Of a stretch of DNA of 44,798 nucleotides, positions 37,046 through 44,798 are shown piece after piece; the first letter of the stretch is position 1; every line of letters starts with the position of its first letter. The stretch lies in the NCBI GenBank assembly GCA_937934185.1, contig CALHAB010000013.1, positions 1-44,798 on the forward strand, in the 5' to 3' direction. Both the position numbers and the translations under genes were made by a program. Below the pieces are notes generated by a model. The model saw nothing but the letters and a program-made list of their open reading frames with translations, had not been told where the DNA came from and searched no databases. Source of the stretch: an uncultured Ignavibacterium sp. GTDB taxonomy: Bacteria > Bacteroidota > Ignavibacteria > Ignavibacteriales > Ignavibacteriaceae.

Positions 37046-39240
37046 TATTGATTTTCTTCCAGATTAATAACTCTTTCATAATTCTTAATAAACCAATTAC
37101 ATTTTTCGAATTGTTCTTTAATCGCAAAATAATAAACTGAATCAAATGATTTTCTGTTTGCCAACGACGCTAATTTTCTTGCATTTATAAAATCGTTATT
37201 CTTTAACAGATACTTCGAAAACCTGTATAAAACATAAGCATCCTCAACACTTGCAGGAATAAGCGGTGAATGAAAAACTTCCAGCAAAACTTTTGGTTGA
37301 ATTTTGTTTTTCTCTGCTAAACTAATCATTGATAGAATTGAAGACATCAGAAGTCTATCCCTGTTTATTTTAACTAATATCTGAAATTTAACTGAATCAC
37401 TATTCTCAAGATAAATTTTTAACATAGATTTTTTTTGCAGTTCGATTCTTAATTCTGCTATTAATTTCAGCTGAATGTGAGGATTTCTATTAATTATGTA
37501 TCTGTAATCAAACAAAGCAAGCGAGTCGTTACCAATTAATAAATTAACATCACCATTAAGAAACTTTAGTAGATAATAATACGGTGTTTCTTGAAAATCT
37601 TTTATGTAATTATCAATTAAAGATTTTGCCTGAGTATAATTTTTCTGCTCAATGTAAATGTTTATCAGTCCGGCTATTGCAGAATAATTTGGAGTTTTAT
37701 CCAGAATTCTTTTGAGCACTTTCTCAGCTTCTGAAAATTTTTTCTGGATAATTAAATCCTCGGCTTCTTTCAAATCATAAGCGATTTGTCTGGGACAAAC
37801 TTTTTGAAATATGGAACTTCTTCCAAAGTAATATTGAATTTGATTTTTGAATAAACTGATATTCTGATTTTTTAGAAAGTCATAATAATTATTGGAAAGC
37901 TCATCCAAAGTTTTACCAAATGCCTTCCGACTATCACCTGAATGATAGAAAACAGAAAAAGAACCTAAACCATATTTTTCAATAAGATATTTTGAGAATG
38001 AACCAGCATATAAATATGACAGACCTGAAAAAGATCTAAAGAAATTTAATCCACTGAACAAATCCGGTATATGGATTTTATATCCGTAATGATATGCTGA
38101 GGAAGCAAGTGTATGTAAATCAATATCATCATAACTGTTGTCAATTGCTTCAGCAAAGCCCTCAATCAAAGCAGGATTAAACGAATCAGCAAGTCTGAAA
38201 ATTCCTTTTCCGATTTCTGCAGAGAAAATATGAACAAGTTCGTGATTCAATGTTGCCTCATAGGAATCTTTGCTGATGTAAATTTCATTCAACCATGGTT
38301 TTGCTATATCTGCCTGCTCAGACCCGAAAAATTTTTTCTTCTGTTTTCGATCGCTAAAAATAAAAGAAGTGATTTTTCCTGCCGGACTGAAACCTAATTG
38401 CTGTTTTAACTTAGCAAAATAGTATTCGTGATTTAATAACAAAATTTTTATCTCGGTTGAATCAAGTATTTCTTTATCATATTGAATAATAAAATTCTCC
38501 GAATCGATTTTTCCAGATAAAACTTTTTCCAGTTTGCTGCGACTTGTTGAGAACCCCAGTTCAGGAGAGAACCATAAGAAAAGTATTGCAATAATTCCAA
38601 AGAGAATTATTGATAAGGACTTATTTTTTATCAGATTTCTTTTAACAACTAAATAAAAAATTCCGAAGTAGAATAAATTAAATAGCCGGTATAAAATCAA
38701 AGACAAAGAAATGTTTAGTTCTTCATCATATAAAGTACCGGGGAAATATCCGATTATCGGTGAGTAGAAATAGACCTGTGGATTGAAGTAAATCTCATAA
38801 ACTGGAATGAAGATAATAACAATAATAACAGTCAGGAAAATTATTTTGTGAAATTTTGAAAATGACTGATAAATAATTTCACTGATAAAAAAACTGAGAA
38901 TGTATGAGACAGTAGTTACAGTGAGATAAAAGGAAACACCAAACCAAAATGAACAAATATCTTTTGTAAATGATATAAGTATTGCAACAAAAATTGGAAC
39001 AAGTAAAACAATAAAAGAAAATTTAAAGTAATCTTTTGAAGGAATATTCTTCTTTAATCTCCATAGATTAACAAATCCACTCAGCAGAAAAAAAAGAAAT
39101 GCGAGAATAATTGCAAATTCGTAACCAAAAGTAGATACCAGTGGAAGCTGAAAAAGAATTAAGGAAACACCCGCAACTGTTGAAGTCAGAAAAATGGAAA
39201 TGGATTTAAAGTTAAAGATTTTAATATTCACTTCCCTCAA
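37045..39240 (-). CDS. Multi-TM membrane protein with gluzincin-type (HExxH) domain and TPR-like C-terminus
   Basis: ORF; ~8 predicted N-terminal TMs; YEATLNHELVHIFSAEIGKGIFRLADSFNPALIEGFAEAID; TPR-like LKEAEDLIIQKKFSEAEKVLKRILDKTPNYSAIAGLINIYIEQKNYTQAKSLI. Confidence 0.7.
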   Translation of the reverse strand: MREVNIKIFNFKSISIFLTSTVAGVSLILFQLPLVSTFGYEFAIILAFLFFLLSGFVNLWRLKKNIPSKDYFKFSFIVLLVPIFVAILISFTKDICSFWFGVSFYLTVTTVSYILSFFISEIIYQSFSKFHKIIFLTVIIVIIFIPVYEIYFNPQVYFYSPIIGYFPGTLYDEELNISLSLILYRLFNLFYFGIFYLVVKRNLIKNKSLSIILFGIIAILFLWFSPELGFSTSRSKLEKVLSGKIDSENFIIQYDKEILDSTEIKILLLNHEYYFAKLKQQLGFSPAGKITSFIFSDRKQKKKFFGSEQADIAKPWLNEIYISKDSYEATLNHELVHIFSAEIGKGIFRLADSFNPALIEGFAEAIDNSYDDIDLHTLASSAYHYGYKIHIPDLFSGLNFFRSFSGLSYLYAGSFSKYLIEKYGLGSFSVFYHSGDSRKAFGKTLDELSNNYYDFLKNQNISLFKNQIQYYFGRSSIFQKVCPRQIAYDLKEAEDLIIQKKFSEAEKVLKRILDKTPNYSAIAGLINIYIEQKNYTQAKSLIDNYIKDFQETPYYYLLKFLNGDVNLLIGNDSLALFDYRYIINRNPHIQLKLIAELRIELQKKSMLKIYLENSDSVKFQILVKINRDRLLMSSILSMISLAEKNKIQPKVLLEVFHSPLIPASVEDAYVLYRFSKYLLKNNDFINARKLASLANRKSFDSVYYFAIKEQFEKCNWFIKNYERVINLEENQ

Positions 39241-40486
39241 CTCTTTCGATATCAGCGCCTAATGTTTTCAACTTTTCTTCTATTTTCTGATAACCTCTGT
39301 CGATGTGATAAACACGAAGTACTTCGGTTGTTCCCTCAGCAGCTAAACCGGCAAGAACGAGCGAAGCACTGGCTCTTAAATCAGTTGACATTACTTTTGC
39401 TCCGGTTAATTTTTTTACGCCCACGACTCTTGCAGTATTTTCATTCACAACAATATCAGCTCCCAACCTTACCAGTTCCGGAACATGATTGAATCTATCC
39501 TTATAGATTGTGTCTGTAACATTAGAGGTTCCGTTTGCTAAAGACATATAAGCAATCCACTGCGCCTGCATATCAGTTGGAAATCCTGGGAAGACAGCAG
39601 TTGTTACATCTACAGGATTTATCTCAACATTTTCAGCGTCTATTTCGATATAATCCTTATTGTAAAATAATTTACATCCGCTGTTTTCAAGTTTTGATAA
39701 GATTGAATGTAAATGATGAGTAACTCCGCCGATAACTTTAATATTACTTCTTGTTATTGCACCAGCAACCAGAAGAGTTCCGGCTTCAATGCGATCAGGA
39801 ATAGTTTCAATTTCGGTAGGTTTTAATTCATCAACACCTTCAACCTCAATGATTGATGTTCCTACCCCATTAATTTTTGCTCCCATACGTATCAGATAAT
39901 TACAAAGATTTGTAATCTCAGGTTCGCAAGCTGCATTATTTATAATTGTGTTCCCTTTTGCTAATACTGCAGCCATCAAAGTATTACCTGTGGCTCCAAC
40001 AGACGGAATATCAAAATTGATGTAATTACCTTTAAGCTTTTTAGATTTTGCAATTATATAACCCTGCTCCAGCTCTATTTCCGCACCCAATTTTTCCATC
40101 GCCATCAGATGCAAGTTAACTGGTCTTGGACCCCAGGCACACCCTCCGGGCATTGACACTTTTGCATAACCGTAACGAGATAACAGCGGACCGAGAACAT
40201 AAATTGAAGCTCTCATTTTTTTTACATGTTCATATGGTGCTTCGTAACTGCTTATTTTATTTGTATCTAATTCAAGTAAATGATTATTAAATGAATACTT
40301 AACTCCCATTTGCGATAATAATTTCAACATAGTATAAACATCATTAAGCTCTGGTGTATTGTACAGTTTATTAACACCATTTGTTAGTAATGCCGCTGGC
40401 ATCAAAGCAAGCGAAGCATTCTTTGCACCACTTACAGTTACAGTTCCTTTGAGTTTTTTTCCACCGCGAATTATAAATTTATCCAA
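39221..40486 (-). CDS. murA: UDP-N-acetylglucosamine 1-carboxyvinyltransferase
   Basis: [95 protein letters not shown]. Confidence 0.95.
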   Translation of the reverse strand: MDKFIIRGGKKLKGTVTVSGAKNASLALMPAALLTNGVNKLYNTPELNDVYTMLKLLSQMGVKYSFNNHLLELDTNKISSYEAPYEHVKKMRASIYVLGPLLSRYGYAKVSMPGGCAWGPRPVNLHLMAMEKLGAEIELEQGYIIAKSKKLKGNYINFDIPSVGATGNTLMAAVLAKGNTIINNAACEPEITNLCNYLIRMGAKINGVGTSIIEVEGVDELKPTEIETIPDRIEAGTLLVAGAITRSNIKVIGGVTHHLHSILSKLENSGCKLFYNKDYIEIDAENVEINPVDVTTAVFPGFPTDMQAQWIAYMSLANGTSNVTDTIYKDRFNHVPELVRLGADIVVNENTARVVGVKKLTGAKVMSTDLRASASLVLAGLAAEGTTEVLRVYHIDRGYQKIEEKLKTLGADIERVEGSEY

Positions 40487-40498
40487 TTATACTCCTGA

Positions 40499-42400
40499 TC
40501 AAATTTTATTTTTTAGAATTAGTCCGTTATTTCCGACTAAAAAAATCAAACCGTTATTTAGAATTAATATCTTGTTTAGTGCACCCTTAAAACCTATTTG
40601 AATTTTTAACCAATCCTCACCAGAATTTTCTGAAATGAAGAATTCACCATCAGAGGTAACAATGTAACCTGTTTTCTGATTTACAAAAATAATATCATTT
40701 ATTGTTGCTGTGGTATTTATATTAACTTTATTCCAGTTTACACCACCGTCTGTGGTTTTGAAAAGCTTTCCATCTGAGCCGCCTACAAATCCCAAAAATT
40801 GGTTTATAAATAATAATCTTTTAAGATAGTTTTGAGAAAGTTTTATTTCGTCATAACTTATTCCGTTATTTGATGTTTTGTAAATTGTTCCATTCCAATC
40901 ACAAACAATAAAAGAGGAATTATCAATTTCAGCAACATCATAAATAGTATTTTTAGTCGGAGAATTTATTTTTTCAAAATTCAAATTGGATTTATCTGAC
41001 CTCAAAATTATCCCACCGCTGCCGCAAATGTAGATTCTGTCACCGATTTTGATTGATAATAAATTTTCATCAGTCAATTTAATTGATTGAAGATGCTTAC
41101 CCTTTTCGTCCGTGATAAAGATTCGCCCATCTGAGGTACTCATCAATGATTTTCCGCCCAAGGATGCAGAGGAATTTATATCAACCTTGTTTTCGAAATT
41201 AATTTTTTCCCAACTTTGACCATAGTTCTTGGATAAAAGAATGCTGCCGTTTGATCCTGCTGCAAATAAAATTGAAGAGATGCTGATGATTGTATTCAGA
41301 TTAGCCGTAATATTTGGGTTTAAATGCTCCCATTCCGCAGAAAAATAAGTATGATTGTTTAAATAACTAAATTCCGTTTTATTATCAGATAAGGAGTTCA
41401 ATTTTTCTTTGAGAATAAACCTGTCAACCAAAAAATAGGAAGTTCCTACAACTGTTAAAGTAATAAGAATTACGAAAGTAACAATCAAATTTGTAATTCG
41501 GGTTTTTTTATAAGCTACAGATCTAATCTGATTCTGAGTTGTAGATGATTTTCCAACCAGAAGAGGTAAATTAAAAATTAGATTTTCAATAGAAGTTCTG
41601 AATTCATAAGCATTTACGAAATTTTTTTTATCAGATTTATTTAATGCAGAAAGAATCAGCTCATCAACCTCATTTGGTATTTCAGGATACTTATCTGATA
41701 ACTTTTCAGGAATCATTTTCAAATGAGCTTCGTAAATTTCATAATCTGACTTAAAGTTAAACGGAGGTAATCCTGAAATCATTTCATACAAAGTTATTCC
41801 CAAAGAGTATATATCTGTCCTCGGTGATGGTTCAAGTCCTTTTATTTGTTCGGGACTCATATAATGAATTGTCCCGATATTAAATCCGACTCTTGTTATG
41901 TTCTGATTTTCATTCAGAGACTTTGAAATACCAAAATCCATTATCTTGACAATTCCATTTCTGTCAATTATAATGTTTGAAGGTTTTAAATCTCTGTGAA
42001 CAAAACCCATTGAATGAGCATAATCAATTGCAATCAGAACCTGCTGCAAAACTCTTAACGAATAGATTAAATCAAGTCTACCATACATTGAGATTAGCTG
42101 ACTTATTGTTGACCCATCAACATACTCCATTACAAATCCAGTAGCCTCTTTCGTTTCGATAAAACCGTAAATCATAACGATGTTAGGGTGGTTAAGCTTT
42201 GCCTGATTCTTTGCTTCAAAACGGAATCTTTCAATAAAGATTGGATCTTTTACAAGTTTAGGATTGATAATCTTAATGGCAACAAATCTTTCAAGCTGAG
42301 TATCATAAGCTTTATAAACACTGCCCATTCCTCCTTCGCCCAAAAGAGAAATTATCTGATAATTAAGAATTCTCTTTCCGACCATTATTGGCTTTTTCAA
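40499..42400 (-). CDS. Transmembrane Ser/Thr protein kinase with C-terminal YCF48/BNR-like propeller
   Basis: ORF; GEGGMGSVYKAYD, HRDLKPSNIIID, DFGISKSL; TM LIVTFVILITLTVVGTSYFLV; repeats such as GSILLSKNYGQSWEKI, GKLFKTTDGGVNWNKV, GEFFISENSGEDWLKI. Confidence 0.88.
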   Translation of the reverse strand: MKKPIMVGKRILNYQIISLLGEGGMGSVYKAYDTQLERFVAIKIINPKLVKDPIFIERFRFEAKNQAKLNHPNIVMIYGFIETKEATGFVMEYVDGSTISQLISMYGRLDLIYSLRVLQQVLIAIDYAHSMGFVHRDLKPSNIIIDRNGIVKIMDFGISKSLNENQNITRVGFNIGTIHYMSPEQIKGLEPSPRTDIYSLGITLYEMISGLPPFNFKSDYEIYEAHLKMIPEKLSDKYPEIPNEVDELILSALNKSDKKNFVNAYEFRTSIENLIFNLPLLVGKSSTTQNQIRSVAYKKTRITNLIVTFVILITLTVVGTSYFLVDRFILKEKLNSLSDNKTEFSYLNNHTYFSAEWEHLNPNITANLNTIISISSILFAAGSNGSILLSKNYGQSWEKINFENKVDINSSASLGGKSLMSTSDGRIFITDEKGKHLQSIKLTDENLLSIKIGDRIYICGSGGIILRSDKSNLNFEKINSPTKNTIYDVAEIDNSSFIVCDWNGTIYKTSNNGISYDEIKLSQNYLKRLLFINQFLGFVGGSDGKLFKTTDGGVNWNKVNINTTATINDIIFVNQKTGYIVTSDGEFFISENSGEDWLKIQIGFKGALNKILILNNGLIFLVGNNGLILKNKI

Positions 42401-43112
42401 CTAAGATAAAAGAATAATCATCTGCTGCACCACGACTTCGAACAAGAGATATTATACTATTCTGAATTGAATCGAAATCTTTACTGGTAAGAATTTGATT
42501 AAGTTCAGTATCACTTATGAGAGATGTAACTCCATCGGAGCAAAGGAAAAATCTATGCGTCTCCATATCACTTAAACGCATTTTGCTCAAATCGGGTTCT
42601 GGATTTTCTTTTCCAAGAGCCTTCAAAATAACATGACTGCTTGGGTGATTACTCGCTTGCTTTAAGGTAAGATATCCTTCTTCAATCAACTTTTGAATGA
42701 GTGTGTGATCTTTAGTCAATAATCTCAGGTTATTACCTCTTAAATGATAAATTCTTGAATCACCGATATGACCCCAATAAGCAAAGTTATCTTTAAGGTA
42801 AAGAATATCAAGAGTAGTTGTCATCTGATTATTTTCTTTTTTCTGTTGTGAATACTTCAAAAGAAAATCATTTGCATCAAAAATTGTTTCTTTAATTCTT
42901 TCAAGATAGTTAGGTTTATTTGAAGCATCGAAAAGATTTTTAACTGCTGAAACAGTGATTCTGGAGGCAACTTCAGGGTCAGAATCTGCGCCTACGCCAT
43001 CACAAAGTATGCAAAGTAAACCATCGTCAATTATTAAGGTATCAATTGCATCTTCATTGATGGTTTTATTTGTTCCTCTGGCTGTAAATTTTGATATTAA
43101 ATAATGATCCAT
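42363..43112 (-). CDS. PP2C-family Ser/Thr protein phosphatase
   Basis: ORF; NEDAIDTL, LLCILCDGVGADSDPEVAS, WGHIGDSRIYHLRGNNLRLLTKDHTLIQ, FFLCSDGVTSLISD. Confidence 0.92.
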   Translation of the reverse strand: MDHYLISKFTARGTNKTINEDAIDTLIIDDGLLCILCDGVGADSDPEVASRITVSAVKNLFDASNKPNYLERIKETIFDANDFLLKYSQQKKENNQMTTTLDILYLKDNFAYWGHIGDSRIYHLRGNNLRLLTKDHTLIQKLIEEGYLTLKQASNHPSSHVILKALGKENPEPDLSKMRLSDMETHRFFLCSDGVTSLISDTELNQILTSKDFDSIQNSIISLVRSRGAADDYSFILVEKANNGRKENS

Positions 43113-43266
43113 ACAACATATTAAATTATGCGTTCGTTTATTTCTTTGTTCAAAAATAAGTATTTATTATCAGATTATTCAGTGGTACTGTGCTTTATGA
43201 CCAAAGCTTTATTTGATAAACAAGCACCTCAAATTTATATTTACCACTCAAAAATTTTCAATCTAT

Positions 43267-43352
43267 GCGAGAATGGCGGAATTTGGTAGACGCGCTAGAC
43301 TTAGGATCTAGTACCGAAAGGTGTCGGGGTTCGAGTCCCCGTTCTCGCACCA
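43267..43352 (+). tRNA. tRNA-Leu(UAG), CCA encoded
   Basis: GCGAGAATGGCGGAATTTGGTAGACGCGCTAGACTTAGGATCTAGTACCGAAAGGTGTCGGGGTTCGAGTCCCCGTTCTCGCACCA; anticodon loop CTTAGGA; long variable arm. Confidence 0.95.
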
Positions 43353-43391
43353 GTTTTTAATATTTTCTAAAGATAAAAATAAGAGGATAAT

Positions 43392-44711
43392 TTGGAATAT
43401 CAGGTAAATGAAATAAATGCTTCTGAAAAAGAAGTCGAGATTAAGCTTTCCTATGATGAAATCAGAGAAAGCATCGAAAATGAAGTAAAGAAACAAACAA
43501 AAAATATTCAGGTTCCGGGATTCAGAAAAGGCAAAGTTCCGAAAAATATTTTGAAGAAAATGTTTGGCGATGCACTTGAATATGAAGCTGCTGATAAAGT
43601 TGCCACAGAATTTTTCTGGAAAGTTGCTGATGAAAAAGACCTAAGACCAATCGGCAAACCTGCAATGACAAGTCTGGATTTTGAACCTGAGAAACAACTT
43701 ATTTTCAAAGTTAAGTATGAGACTATTCCTGATATCAATGTCAAAAATTACAAAGATATTGAGATTGAAGTTCCGGACTTTGTTGTAACAGATGAAGAAG
43801 TTCAGAAAGAAATTGAATATATAATTAAAGCAAATCAGACTACTGAAACAGTAGATGAGATTGGTGATGACAGAAATTATCACATCGAAGTCGAAATAAA
43901 TCGTACTGATGAACAAGGCAATATCTTACCTGACACAAAGCCGGAAAAACTTACAATTGACCTTACCAATGAACAGATTCATCCACAGATTGTAGAAAAT
44001 TCAAAAGGCAAAAAAGTTGGTGAATCATTCTCTTTTCATTTTACAGACGAAAGAAAACAGAAAAACAGTGATGGGAATGAGGAAGAAATAACAGAAAACT
44101 ATTATTACACAGCTAAAATTCTCAGCATCAAAAAAGTCATTCTTCCTGAATTAAACGAAGAGCTGGTTAAGAAAGTAACCAAAGACCGACTATCTGATGT
44201 TGAAGCTTTCAAAGATGAAATTAAAAAAGACATTCAGAAATATTATGATCAGCGAGTCGAAGAAATTACAAGAAGCAGACTGCTTTCCGAAATCATTAAG
44301 AATAATGATTTTACTCCGCCTCAGACTTTGGTTAATAATATTTTGGAGGAATATTTAAAAAGCGAAGAGAATTATTCAAAGCAGAATAAAATTCCGTTCA
44401 ACAGAGAGGAAGCCCGAAACCGCCTGTTTAGAAATGCTGAGAATGAAGTCAAATGGTATTTGATCAAAGAACAAATTCAGAAAGCCGAAAATATTTCTGT
44501 AACCGAAGAAGAGTTAAAAGAATATGCTCAGAAAGAAGCTGAACAAACAGGTTTGCCGTTGGACAAAATCATGAATTATTACAAAGCTTCAAATCAGGTT
44601 GAAAGAATTATTGACGAAAAACTTTTTGATTTTCTTAAAGCCAACAACAAAATAAAAAGAGTTGACCCTAAAACACTTTACCCACAGAAAGAGGAAATAA
44701 ATGAGCAGTAA
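43392..44711 (+). CDS. tig: Trigger factor
   Basis: ORF (TTG start behind AGAGGATAA); [21 protein letters not shown]; followed by clpP. Confidence 0.93.
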   Translation: MEYQVNEINASEKEVEIKLSYDEIRESIENEVKKQTKNIQVPGFRKGKVPKNILKKMFGDALEYEAADKVATEFFWKVADEKDLRPIGKPAMTSLDFEPEKQLIFKVKYETIPDINVKNYKDIEIEVPDFVVTDEEVQKEIEYIIKANQTTETVDEIGDDRNYHIEVEINRTDEQGNILPDTKPEKLTIDLTNEQIHPQIVENSKGKKVGESFSFHFTDERKQKNSDGNEEEITENYYYTAKILSIKKVILPELNEELVKKVTKDRLSDVEAFKDEIKKDIQKYYDQRVEEITRSRLLSEIIKNNDFTPPQTLVNNILEEYLKSEENYSKQNKIPFNREEARNRLFRNAENEVKWYLIKEQIQKAENISVTEEELKEYAQKEAEQTGLPLDKIMNYYKASNQVERIIDEKLFDFLKANNKIKRVDPKTLYPQKEEINEQ

Positions 44712-44798
44712 ATTAGAAATCTTCAATCAATTAGTACCTTATGTAATTGAACAAACCGGACGCGGTGAACGCGGAATGGATATCTATTCCCGTTTGTT
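44701..44798 (+). CDS. clpP: ATP-dependent Clp protease proteolytic subunit, 5' fragment
   Basis: Own translation from ATG 44701: [32 protein letters not shown]; overlaps the tig stop by 11 bp; truncated by window end. Confidence 0.93.
   Translation, partial: MSSKLEIFNQLVPYVIEQTGRGERGMDIYSRL

Noticed and set aside
43308-43496. 62-aa ORF (…CENGDSNPDTFRY)
   Set aside because: Translation antisense through tRNA-Leu and the tig 5' end.

Overview
AT-rich chromosomal window from a Bacteroidetes/Ignavibacteria-like bacterium; the taxon is inferred from gene content and composition only. It carries about 40 genes, mostly conserved: a tyrosine/homogentisate catabolic cluster (hppD, hmgA, FAH-family hydrolase, flavin reductase-like gene, acetoacetyl-CoA synthetase), nth, glmM, a DUF58 gene, lipoproteins, a HIT protein, an EF-G paralogue, maf, SpoIID, a MATE exporter, a MacAB/TolC-type efflux operon, cca, murA, a Ser/Thr kinase plus PP2C pair, tRNA-Ala(GGC), tRNA-Leu(UAG), tig and the 5' end of clpP. 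The observations most worth following up are: (1) a frameshifted four-helix-bundle (S23/IVP-like) gene between hmgA and the FAH gene, bounded by inverted arrays of a degenerate heptamer (GGTATAA/TTATACC), with different phased short-unit arrays in the two other spacers of the same cluster; (2) a possible ceramide/sphingolipid module (SDR/epimerase, serine palmitoyltransferase-like, GNAT-like acyltransferase); (3) a ~280 bp palindrome-rich spacer bounded by a perfect 10-bp inverted repeat; (4) unusual domain architectures (kinase with YCF48/BNR-like propeller, multi-TM gluzincin with TPRs, HhH-containing outer-membrane-like protein, helical-repeat/cyclophilin fusion). No CRISPR array, intact transposase or phage module was seen.
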